Shown here piece by piece: positions 52,545 to 60,077 of a DNA stretch of 64,000 bases (the stretch's first letter is position 1; each line of letters starts with the position of its first letter). Origin of the DNA: Lactobacillaceae bacterium (GTDB lineage: Bacteria; Bacillota; Bacilli; Lactobacillales; Lactobacillaceae). The DNA lies in the NCBI GenBank assembly GCA_031282325.1, contig JAITDY010000057.1, positions 1 to 64,000 on the forward strand. The letters run 5' to 3'. Both the position numbers and the translations under genes were made by a program. Under the pieces are notes generated by a model. The model was not told the DNA's origin, made no database searches, and saw only the letters and a program-made list of their open reading frames with translations.

Positions 52545-52871
52545 TTAACGTTCTAGTACTGATTTTCGAAAACGAATTTGATCGGGTTTTAAATGGGTTG
52601 CCAATTGCTGAATTAATTTTTTCGTGTTAGAAGTAAGCAATTGTATTTCTTTATCATCGTTTGTTTTTACAAAAATACCTCGCCAATAAAAGCCAAATAC
52701 TTTTTGTACGGAAATATATTTGATTGAGGTAAAAGGAATATCAAGAAAATCAGTCGAAAAATCACGTTCGAAACTAATCCCTTGAGCAACTACGCTTAAA
52801 TTACCTTTTAGCATTTTTACTGGATTGACAACTAGTGTTGATCTAACTTTTATTTCAATCTTTTTTTGCAT
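52545..52871 (-). CDS. manO: ManO-like DUF956 protein
   Basis: 108 residues; LSVVAQGISFERDFSTDFLDIPFTSIKYISVQKVFG and the end match DUF956, a PH-like domain protein regularly encoded behind mannose PTS operons and linked to their regulation. It lies 40 bp after the EIID gene, with a hairpin between. No ribosome site is clear; TATACA lies 5-6 bp before the ATG. Confidence 0.88.
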   Translation of the reverse strand: MQKKIEIKVRSTLVVNPVKMLKGNLSVVAQGISFERDFSTDFLDIPFTSIKYISVQKVFGFYWRGIFVKTNDDKEIQLLTSNTKKLIQQLATHLKPDQIRFRKSVLER

Positions 52872-52881
52872 AATTATGTAT

Positions 52882-52909
52882 AACTAGCCAATAGTTGGCT
52901 AGTTTTTTT
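52882..52909 (+). terminator. Plus-strand terminator between manO and the EIID gene
   Basis: AACTAGCCAA and TTGGCTAGTT form a perfect 10-bp stem, followed by TTTTT on the plus strand only. It would stop the cystine-importer transcript about 360 nt after its last gene, making RNA antisense to all of manO. For the minus-strand man transcript it is a hairpin without U-tract between EIID and manO. Confidence 0.7.
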
Positions 52910-52910
52910 A

Positions 52911-53885
52911 TTATCCTAATAGTCCGACAACGTATAGCAATACGCCAAGTACAAAATAACCTAAGATAATAGTAATTGGTTTTACATTTTTCTTAATCAA
53001 CCATAGAGTTAGGAACAATAAAAGTAATGGTCCTAAGCCCGGCACAATTTTGTCCATTGTGTCTTGCATAGTTGAATTAGTGGCAAATCCGGGGAAACTT
53101 CCTAGTTTGTCTTTAATATCAACAAGGGCTTTGGCCTTATTAGTCCAATCGGCATCACCAGTTAGGGTTTGTACCCCTTTTTTCATTGCACTAACAAAAG
53201 GCTTAGTTACATCACTACCGGTTTTTGTAGTTGAGAATATTGGTGCCCAATGCATAGTAGTCCAACGAGGAACCAACACTCCCATGATAAACATTCCTAA
53301 AATAGAAGAACCATAAACGAACTTTTGTAAAATGGATAAATCTTTAGTTATGGCTGTTCCTTCACGATAACCAATTTCTTGAGTAAACCATAAGAAAGAA
53401 TAACGAATAATATTCCAAGCTAAGAAGAAAATAATTGGTCCTAGAATAGAACCAGTTTGAGCAAACGAAGTTGCCGCAAAAGCTCCAATGATAGGACGTA
53501 GGGTTCCCCAGAAAATTGGATCCCCGACTCCAGCAAGTGGTCCCATCATACCAACTTTGGCACCGTTAATGGCGGCGTCATCGATATCAGCACCCTTACT
53601 TTTGGCTTCTTCTAGCGCCATAGTCACACCAAATATTGGAGAAGCTACATATGGATGAGTATTGAAAAATTCCATATGTCTTTTTAAAGCACTAGCTCGA
53701 TCTTCTTTACTTGAATAAAGCTTAGCGATTGCAGGAGCCATAATGTAAGCAAAACCAAGATTGTGCATACGTTCAAAGTTCCATGAACCCTGTTCAAAAC
53801 TTTGACGAAGCATCATTTTAAAACGTAATGATTTAGGTAATGCGTAGTTTGCTTCTAATTCTTTTTGTGTTTTTTTATCAGCCAT
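52911..53885 (-). CDS. manZ: Mannose-family PTS component IID
   Basis: 324 residues. SFEQGSWNFERMHNLGFAYIMAPAIAKLY and GPLAGVGDPIFWGTLRPIIGAFAAT are hallmarks. With IIC it forms the sugar channel (mannose, glucose, glucosamine) and is also the usual receptor of class IIa bacteriocins. A GGAG site precedes the ATG. It has a Gly/Thr/Lys-rich extracellular-loop region at about 205-250. Confidence 0.95.
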   Translation of the reverse strand: MADKKTQKELEANYALPKSLRFKMMLRQSFEQGSWNFERMHNLGFAYIMAPAIAKLYSSKEDRASALKRHMEFFNTHPYVASPIFGVTMALEEAKSKGADIDDAAINGAKVGMMGPLAGVGDPIFWGTLRPIIGAFAATSFAQTGSILGPIIFFLAWNIIRYSFLWFTQEIGYREGTAITKDLSILQKFVYGSSILGMFIMGVLVPRWTTMHWAPIFSTTKTGSDVTKPFVSAMKKGVQTLTGDADWTNKAKALVDIKDKLGSFPGFATNSTMQDTMDKIVPGLGPLLLLFLTLWLIKKNVKPITIILGYFVLGVLLYVVGLLG

Positions 53886-53896
53886 TGCATTTCTCC

Positions 53897-54727
53897 TTAA
53901 TAATCATTTAGCACTGCATCGAGTTCACCACCAGACGAAGCGCCACCACCATTTGAATTTCCACTTCCACCATTAAATTTTGGTGAAAGTTGCAAGTAAA
54001 TCAATGCCAAAACGACACCAACAATTCCCATTTGAATTAAGTTTAATTCGGTTAATGAAGAAAGAGCGAAACCTAATGCAAAGAATGGCCATAGATCAGC
54101 TGTTGCCATCATATTAATAATCATTGCATATCCAACAACAACGACTAATCCGGCGGCAACAGTTAATCCATTTGTAAGCCAACTTGGCATCGCATTAATG
54201 ATATTCATCATAAAAGAAGATGGGAAGGCTAATAGGGCAGCGGCTGGAACAGCTGTTTGCAGTCCAGTAAGTATCATGCCTACTCGATGCATGTTTTCGA
54301 CACCTTTAATGTTTCCCTGCTCAGCGTATTTATCAGCAACGTGAACAATAGATAAGGTTCCAATTCGGACCATTGTTTTTAAGAAAAGCCCGAAAACGGC
54401 AATAGGAATAGCGGCCGCTACAGCTTGACCTTGCGTCATCTGCAAGACGCCATCAGCGTTTGCTGATTTCATCATTAAAATTCCTGATGCAACTGACATT
54501 AACGATACATCTGGAGACATCGCTGCTCCAATGTTCATCCACGCCAAACTAATTAATTGAAGAGCGGCACCTAGCATAATACCTTCTTTAGGATGACCGG
54601 CTACAATTCCAATTAAAGATGTTGCCACGATTGGTTGCTGAAATTGGAAGGAATCCAAATTTCCGTCGACACCAGATAAAAAGGCGATAACTAAAATTAA
54701 AATTATTGTAATTATACTTAAACTCAT
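53897..54727 (-). CDS. manY: Mannose-family PTS component IIC
   Basis: 276 residues, about seven to eight helices; FLSGVDGNLDSFQFQQPIVATSLIGIVAGHPKEGIMLGAALQLISLAWMNIGAAMSPD is the conserved IIC opening. The C-terminus is Gly/Ser/Asn-rich (SGNSNGGGASSGG). The ATG overlaps the EIIAB stop by 4 bp. Confidence 0.95.
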   Translation of the reverse strand: MSLSIITIILILVIAFLSGVDGNLDSFQFQQPIVATSLIGIVAGHPKEGIMLGAALQLISLAWMNIGAAMSPDVSLMSVASGILMMKSANADGVLQMTQGQAVAAAIPIAVFGLFLKTMVRIGTLSIVHVADKYAEQGNIKGVENMHRVGMILTGLQTAVPAAALLAFPSSFMMNIINAMPSWLTNGLTVAAGLVVVVGYAMIINMMATADLWPFFALGFALSSLTELNLIQMGIVGVVLALIYLQLSPKFNGGSGNSNGGGASSGGELDAVLNDY

Positions 54728-55704
54728 GATTTAACTCCCGCTTGTTTTATTAATGCAAATAAATCTGCATTTTTATCTGAAGGAACCTTTCGAACATTGA
54801 ACTTGACTCCCTGTTGTTGCAAATATTCAAAAGCTTCTACGTCTCTTGAATCGACTGCATTTGCTTTATCAATCATTTTCTTTCCTTCAGAATACGCCAT
54901 CGATCCTACGTTTACTTCGGTAATTCCTACACCCTTTTCAACAACTGCTTGAATGTCTTCTGGATTTTCAAAAAGTAATAAAGTAGGGATATTTTCAAAT
55001 CGTTTATCATCCCAAATTTCAACTAATTTAGATATTGGAATAACACTAGCTTTTGTTCCACTCGGAGCAGCTTGAACAATCAAACTCTTACGTAATTCAT
55101 CTTTAGCTACCGCATCGGAAACAACGATAATGCGTTTTGGTTGGGCTTCTTTAGTCCATGCAGTGGCAACTTGTCCGTGCAACAAACGCGAATCGATTCT
55201 AACCAAACGTAAATCTAATCCCTTACCGCCAGCTACCTTTTTACCGACCGATATTTTTCCGGTAGACTTGTTTGAAGAAGCTGGCTTTTCTTTAGCTTCT
55301 GGCATCAAACTATTTGGATAAGTAGAAATTCCTTCTTGCCCGGGCGTAACAGCCATAGTTGCTAATTCAGATGCTGTATTAACACTCATACGATTTGCTA
55401 AAGTTTCTACTAACATAGGTAGATTCAATCCAGAAACCATTGCCATTTTCTCTGAATTTTCAGCAATAATGAGCGCTGCTTGGTTGTATGGAGTTCCTCC
55501 CAGCAAATCAACTAAAAATAAAGTCTCATCATCATTTTTAAAATCAGAAACAGCTTTTTTAAGTTTTTTGGCTAACTTATCAGCATTATCTGTTCTAGTA
55601 AAAGTAACGGCTACCAGATTTTCTTGTTCACCAAAAATCATTTTTGACGAATCAAGCACACCTTTTGCGGTATCACCATGACTACTTAAAATGATATTAA
55701 CCAT
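54724..55704 (-). CDS. manX: Mannose-family PTS component IIAB (fused)
   Basis: 326 residues. IIA domain 1-130 with the phospho-His at residue 9 (ILSSHGD), a linker rich in Lys/Ser (136-155), then the IIB domain with the phospho-His in DSRLLHGQVA. Phosphate passes HPr-IIA-IIB-sugar. A GAGGGG site, a TATAAT promoter and a cre site lie upstream. First gene of the operon. Confidence 0.96.
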   Translation of the reverse strand: MVNIILSSHGDTAKGVLDSSKMIFGEQENLVAVTFTRTDNADKLAKKLKKAVSDFKNDDETLFLVDLLGGTPYNQAALIIAENSEKMAMVSGLNLPMLVETLANRMSVNTASELATMAVTPGQEGISTYPNSLMPEAKEKPASSNKSTGKISVGKKVAGGKGLDLRLVRIDSRLLHGQVATAWTKEAQPKRIIVVSDAVAKDELRKSLIVQAAPSGTKASVIPISKLVEIWDDKRFENIPTLLLFENPEDIQAVVEKGVGITEVNVGSMAYSEGKKMIDKANAVDSRDVEAFEYLQQQGVKFNVRKVPSDKNADLFALIKQAGVKS

Positions 55705-55755
55705 ATTTTTCCCCTCTCTTTTTAGACTAATTGACGGATTTCATCAACTTAAATA

Positions 55756-55761
55756 ATTATA
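55756..55761 (-). promoter_or_regulatory. -10 element of the mannose PTS operon
   Basis: Perfect TATAAT on the minus strand, 52 bp before the EIIAB ATG. Its -35 region falls in the cre site. No -12/-24 sigma-54 signature is visible. Confidence 0.65.
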
Positions 55762-55770
55762 TCACAATAA

Positions 55771-55784
55771 TGAAAGCGCTTACT
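55771..55784. promoter_or_regulatory. cre site (CcpA operator) of the mannose PTS operon
   Basis: TGAAAGCGCTTACT fits the cre consensus TGWAARCGYTWNCW. It overlaps the -35 region of the operon promoter, so CcpA with Ser-phosphorylated HPr would repress. Confidence 0.75.
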
Positions 55785-55830
55785 TTAAGATACTGAAATC
55801 TTAATTTTGTCACCAAGAAAGGTTATTTAA

Positions 55831-56937
55831 CTAATTTAAAATAACAATTCGATTTATTATGCTACTGATTTGTTCTTCTGAATAGACAGGAAGTTGAATT
55901 ACATATTTTGGCGTTATAAACTGTTCTTTAACTCCCTCATTAAATCTTAAAACTGCTTTTTCATGTTCTTCTTCTGATGGACCAGATACCACACCAGAAA
56001 TCGGAACTGAAAAGACATTGACAGCAAAGGTCGTTGGATTATTTAAGTTGTACCAAACTGTTCCCCCTGCAGGTAAATCATCACGATCATATGATATAGA
56101 AATCACATCTGAGGGATATAAGGTGGTAATCCAAGAATCTGTTTCTCCATTAAAAATTTTTTCACCAGCCTTATGCTTTTGCACATAAATAGGGCTATAT
56201 CCATCATCGTCTTCCATAAATAAATGGGTGTTCTGAACACTTAGCCATACTCTGGCCGCTTCTAGCTGAAGTGGATCATACTGATTTGCTAGTCTTTCTG
56301 GTGTTTTATCAATAATTATCTTTTTTGTAATTTTTTTAAGTGTTTTTTCTTGACCATTGTCAATTATTTGCTTATAAGCTTGTTTTAAGGAAAAGGTATT
56401 TGCAACTCCACCATCTTCAAAATCAGTCGTACTTATATCAGATAATGGCCTATTGCTATTGGAAAAATCATTAGACAATGCAGGTGGATTATACATAGTT
56501 ACATTATCACCGTCTATTAAAAATGAATTGTAATTATATGCACCCATACCTGTAATTAAATCGGAAGATAAAACAAGGTGACTTGCGTCTGCTCCTGTTT
56601 TTCCATAGGTTAAAGTAATTTTTGCATCTGGATTTTGATTAATTAATTGTTGGTAATCGAGTCCTCCGGCTAAAATAGGTTTTGCGTAAAGCAACATAAT
56701 TGCTGACTGTTCGCGTTTTGTAAAATCCTTAGATATTTTATCTTTCTTAGTAGCAGAAGTGGATTTTTTTACACTTATATTTCGGGTAGCAGAATTAAGG
56801 TTCTCTTTTAATGCTTGTTTAAGATGAGAAGATAGGAAAATCGATAAAAATATTAAAATTCCAAAGCCTAAAACTAAAGTTCCTACAATAATGCTTATGA
56901 ATTTGTTTTCAGATAATTGGGTTTTTCTGCGCGTCAT
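55831..56937 (-). CDS. Membrane-anchored extracellular protein of unknown function, 368 residues
   Basis: A short basic start (MTRRKTQLSENK) and one membrane helix (about 14-36) leave some 330 residues outside. FTKREQSAIMLLYAKPIL (about 72-89) resembles a motif seen at the start of secreted lactobacillar proteins of unknown role. No catalytic motif is apparent. Possible -10 TAAACT lies 6 bp before the ATG, and no ribosome site is seen. I do not recognise the function. Confidence 0.6.
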   Translation of the reverse strand: MTRRKTQLSENKFISIIVGTLVLGFGILIFLSIFLSSHLKQALKENLNSATRNISVKKSTSATKKDKISKDFTKREQSAIMLLYAKPILAGGLDYQQLINQNPDAKITLTYGKTGADASHLVLSSDLITGMGAYNYNSFLIDGDNVTMYNPPALSNDFSNSNRPLSDISTTDFEDGGVANTFSLKQAYKQIIDNGQEKTLKKITKKIIIDKTPERLANQYDPLQLEAARVWLSVQNTHLFMEDDDGYSPIYVQKHKAGEKIFNGETDSWITTLYPSDVISISYDRDDLPAGGTVWYNLNNPTTFAVNVFSVPISGVVSGPSEEEHEKAVLRFNEGVKEQFITPKYVIQLPVYSEEQISSIINRIVILN

Positions 56938-57035
56938 ATAAAGAGTTTATCAAATAATATTTTTTAAAATCGTTACCAGTATTTTTTATTTCTTCAGCAT
57001 TATTTCAACTTTTAATTCGGGGTAAATTATATATT

Positions 57036-57063
57036 AAAAAAATCCCCACAATGTAGGGATTTA
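57036..57063 (-). terminator. Terminator of the tRNA-Tyr/tRNA-Gln transcript
   Basis: On the minus strand AAATCCCTAC and GTGGGGATTT pair around ATT, followed by TTTT. Confidence 0.85.
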
Positions 57064-57089
57064 ACTAAATAAGGTATCAATATATCTAA

Positions 57090-57162
57090 TTGCCCCAGCT
57101 GGACTCGAACCAACGCATGGCGGTACCAAAAACCGCTGCCTTACCAACTTGGCCATGGGGCA
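57090..57162 (-). tRNA. tRNA-Gln (anticodon TTG)
   Basis: Acceptor TGCCCCA/TGGGGCA, anticodon stem GCGGT/ACCGC with loop TTTTGGT giving TTG, and T-loop GTTCGAGTC. CCA is not encoded. Substrate of GatCAB after charging with Glu. Confidence 0.95.
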
Positions 57163-57166
57163 TTAA

Positions 57167-57210
57167 TATAATATTTTTTGAAATTATAAATAATTTCAAA
57201 AAATATTATA
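57167..57210. repeat. 21-bp perfect inverted repeat between the two tRNA genes
   Basis: 57167-57187 and 57190-57210 are exact reverse complements with a 2-bp centre (AA). In the tRNA precursor this would fold into a long AT-rich hairpin without a U-tract, so a processing or stability signal is more likely than a terminator. Confidence 0.85.
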
Positions 57211-57234
57211 ACAAAAAATATTTCTATTTTTTGA

Positions 57235-57317
57235 TGGGAGCGGTAGGATTCGAACCTACGAACCCGAAGGAACGGATTTACAGTCCGTCGCGTTTAACCA
57301 AACTTCGCTACACTCCC
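57235..57317 (-). tRNA. tRNA-Tyr (anticodon GTA)
   Basis: Acceptor GGGAGTG/CGCTCCC, anticodon loop CTGTAAA giving GTA, long variable arm (class II) and T-loop GTTCGAATC. CCA is not encoded. Confidence 0.95.
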
Positions 57318-57336
57318 AGTAAATTACTACTAAAAT

Positions 57337-57365
57337 ATTATATACATTTTTTTAAAAAATATCAA
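57337..57365 (-). promoter_or_regulatory. Promoter of the tRNA-Tyr/tRNA-Gln operon
   Basis: TTGATA (57360-57365), 17 bp (an A/T tract), TATAAT (57337-57342) on the minus strand, about 19 bp before the tRNA-Tyr 5' end. It overlaps the end of the phosphoesterase gene. Confidence 0.8.
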
Positions 57366-58149
57366 TTAATTTTAATTTGCTTTTCCAACTAGTTAGAAAA
57401 TCCAAATTCCCTAATTCTTGTTTTTGTCCGACTGAAATATTTTCGAAAATAGTTTTTTGAATAGTAAAACTATCATTAATATGCATGTGGCCGTAAAAAA
57501 CAAACTGAAAATCATTAGCAATCGCCAAATCGCCTAAGGAATTACTACCCATAAAAGCATTTACTAAATCCCACTTTTTTTTCTCCTTAAATCTTTTAAT
57601 TTGATAACTATTCGGCAAAAAATGGGTAATTAGAATTTTTTTCTTATTAATATCGGCATTTGAAATGATGCTGTTTTGAAATTGTTCGGCATTACGTTTT
57701 AAACGTTGCTCATCGCTAATCCCGTTTTGCTTGATAATGCGATCAAACCATAGGGCTTTTTTGAATTGTTCAATTTCTTCTATTGAATAATCTGACAAAA
57801 CAAAGGAATAGTCATACCAACCATTATTGCCAAATATTTGATAATTACCAATTTCAATCATCTTGTTATGAAAGTATAAGGGTGAGATATCTGTTTCCAG
57901 CTCATCGTAAGAAATACTGCGACCCATATCATGATTACCGGCTAAAAAAAAGACTTTAGTTTTTGTTTGACTCTGCATTTTTTCAAAAAAATTAAGTGTT
58001 TTTAAAAAATCATTACTTAAATCTCCAGCAAAAAAATAATAATCAATTTGTTTTTCTAGAAAAAAATCATTTTGAACTTGAATAACTTTATCAAGGTCTT
58101 GGCTGTTAATATCTAAATGATTATCCGAGGAGATTGCTATCTTGATCAT
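57352..58149 (-). CDS. Calcineurin-like metallophosphoesterase
   Basis: 265 residues with all metal motifs: SSDNH, AGDLS, AGNHD, THF and YGHMH. Substrate unknown. No ribosome site; TAAAAT (58156-58161, minus strand) ends 6 bp before the ATG. It is divergent from the unknown gene at 58245. Confidence 0.88.
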   Translation of the reverse strand: MIKIAISSDNHLDINSQDLDKVIQVQNDFFLEKQIDYYFFAGDLSNDFLKTLNFFEKMQSQTKTKVFFLAGNHDMGRSISYDELETDISPLYFHNKMIEIGNYQIFGNNGWYDYSFVLSDYSIEEIEQFKKALWFDRIIKQNGISDEQRLKRNAEQFQNSIISNADINKKKILITHFLPNSYQIKRFKEKKKWDLVNAFMGSNSLGDLAIANDFQFVFYGHMHINDSFTIQKTIFENISVGQKQELGNLDFLTSWKSKLKLIDIF

Positions 58150-58244
58150 ATATTTATTTTACAAAATTCATATTTATAACATACTTAATTTTAATTTAAT
58201 TCTTATTCGTTCAGTATCTTTAGAAGTGTAGCCAAGGAGGATTA

Positions 58245-59153
58245 ATGAAAATACAAGTTGAAAACGGAAATGAATTAATTAAGCTAATTCAAAATTATAA
58301 AGAAAAATTTTTAAATTTGAATTTAGCTGAAAGCGATCCAATTCCTAATGAATTTACTATTTTAATTAATACCATGATCGGGGCAATTACCGATTTGGCA
58401 AGTGAAAAAGGTGTTAGCGAATATCCTGAGTTTTGTTCAGCAAAACAAAGAATAAGAGAAAAATTACCTGATAACGCTTGTTCCCTCTTGGTTGCAGAGC
58501 TTCTGGAAGACATTCTTTCATTAAGAATTATGGTTACTAGATTGTCTTTGCAGAAAAAAGAACGAACAATTTCATTTTTACGCTCCCTCAGTCAAAATAT
58601 TCTTCGTTCGTATTCCGATGCATCTTCTGATTTTATAATCAAGGATGATTATGCAAAATTGCAACTGGTATCCCATAAACCAGAAGTTACTAAAAGTGAG
58701 CTAGAATCTTTAATTGATAAGTTTTCGATTAAATTAATTGCTTTTAGGAAAAGTAACGCAGAAATTATCAATGCTCAGCTAAACAAGTTAAAACTTTTTG
58801 CTGATTCTTATGAAGTTGGTGACGATTTAACTGTTATGCAAGCTATGAATAAAACATCTCTAATAATTAATGCGGCCTCAAATCCACATGACTTTTTAGA
58901 TATTGTTCATAACTTAAATGAGGTTGAACAAAAAATTTCTGATTCTATTTTAAATAAAGGTAATGAAGAAAAAATTAACAATTATTGTTCAACCATTTTT
59001 GACAATATGAAATATCTTGTAGATAATAATTATTGCCAAGGAAAGCAAGCTTTTAAAGTAATTAACCGCTGTGAAAAGAGCATTACAGAGGCTTCTTGCC
59101 CATCGGATTACAAAAACATTATTAACATTTTAAGAACAATTAAGATGTCGTAA
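58245..59153 (+). CDS. Unknown cytoplasmic helical protein, 302 residues
   Basis: No signal peptide or membrane segment; almost entirely helix-forming, rich in Leu, Ile, Ser and Asn, with six Cys residues (for example EFCSAKQ, NYCSTIF, NNYCQGK, EASCPSD), which is many for this organism. Residues 130-300 may be repeated helical pairs. Strong AAGGAGG ribosome site before the ATG. It stands alone between a divergent phosphoesterase and a convergent peptidase. I do not recognise the family. Confidence 0.6.
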   Translation: MKIQVENGNELIKLIQNYKEKFLNLNLAESDPIPNEFTILINTMIGAITDLASEKGVSEYPEFCSAKQRIREKLPDNACSLLVAELLEDILSLRIMVTRLSLQKKERTISFLRSLSQNILRSYSDASSDFIIKDDYAKLQLVSHKPEVTKSELESLIDKFSIKLIAFRKSNAEIINAQLNKLKLFADSYEVGDDLTVMQAMNKTSLIINAASNPHDFLDIVHNLNEVEQKISDSILNKGNEEKINNYCSTIFDNMKYLVDNNYCQGKQAFKVINRCEKSITEASCPSDYKNIINILRTIKMS

Positions 59154-59184
59154 TAAAAAAACATCAGTCTAACTGATGTTTTTT
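59154..59184. terminator. Bidirectional terminator at 59.2 kb
   Basis: AAAAAACATCAGT and ACTGATGTTTTTT pair around a CTA-type loop, between convergent genes. Confidence 0.88.
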
Positions 59185-60062
59185 CGTATCCATTTTATTA
59201 AATTATCAAAAAAGAATTCAGGAAATTCTCGAATATGAACATGGGTTCCACCGGGGGTAATTGATAATTCTGAATTGGTAATATTATGATGAATTAAATC
59301 AATTTTTTCTTTTGGAAATAAATCTTGTTCACCAAAAGATAAATAAGTTGGAACTTTAATTTTAGATACTTGTTTTTCAATATTCCAGCCAGCTAATGGA
59401 CCAGTAGTTTTAAACGGATTTTGTCCCTGCATATAAAAAGCTAATTGATGGTTACTTGTATCTACCAAATGTTTTACACGAGGGACATCGTATTGATAAA
59501 AATAACTAGTAAACATTTTGCTAATTAGTTCCTGATATTTTTCGTCATTAAAAGCTTCTTTATTTATTTGATCAATTACATATTTATTTTCTTCTGGTGT
59601 TAATATTTGCTCTCTTAATTTTATTAAAGAATCCGTATAATCTGAATCCTTAGAAGTCATACTAATTATAACTAATCCCTTTAACTTATCTTGAAATCTT
59701 AAAGCATATTCTTGGGCAATCATTGCTCCCCATGAATGTCCAACTAAAATAAATTTTTCATAATTTAAATTAGAACGAACCTCTTCTAATTCATTAACAA
59801 AATAGTCAATGTTTAAAAACTTTTTTGCAATCGACGGTTCTGAAAAATCTGGCTGATCAGAATAATAGCTCCCTAATTGATCGTATCGAGTGACTTCAAT
59901 ATCATTCGGGACTAAATAATTATCAAAATTTTCAAAAACTTCATTTGTTTCACCCGGACCACCATGAACAGTAATTATTTTAATCGAATTGCCTTTACCT
60001 TGAGTATGACTCCATAAATGATAGCCATTTTTCAGTGTGATTATTTTAGAAAAATTTTGCAT
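59169..60062 (-). CDS. pip: Proline iminopeptidase (alpha/beta hydrolase)
   Basis: 297 residues. HGGPG oxyanion motif (about 34-38), YDQLGSYYSDQP, the nucleophile GHSWGAMIA (Ser about 110), Asp in FGEQDLF and His in GTHVHIREFP. It removes N-terminal Pro from peptides, completing Pro-peptide breakdown with PepQ. No ribosome site; TAATAT (60069-60074) ends 6 bp before the ATG. Confidence 0.9.
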   Translation of the reverse strand: MQNFSKIITLKNGYHLWSHTQGKGNSIKIITVHGGPGETNEVFENFDNYLVPNDIEVTRYDQLGSYYSDQPDFSEPSIAKKFLNIDYFVNELEEVRSNLNYEKFILVGHSWGAMIAQEYALRFQDKLKGLVIISMTSKDSDYTDSLIKLREQILTPEENKYVIDQINKEAFNDEKYQELISKMFTSYFYQYDVPRVKHLVDTSNHQLAFYMQGQNPFKTTGPLAGWNIEKQVSKIKVPTYLSFGEQDLFPKEKIDLIHHNITNSELSITPGGTHVHIREFPEFFFDNLIKWIRKNIS

Positions 60063-60077
60063 ATCTTTATATTACAA

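Noticed and set aside
55730..55790. Sigma-54 (-12/-24) promoter for the mannose PTS
   Set aside because: No TTGGCA-N7-TTGC pattern is present; a TATAAT and a cre site are.
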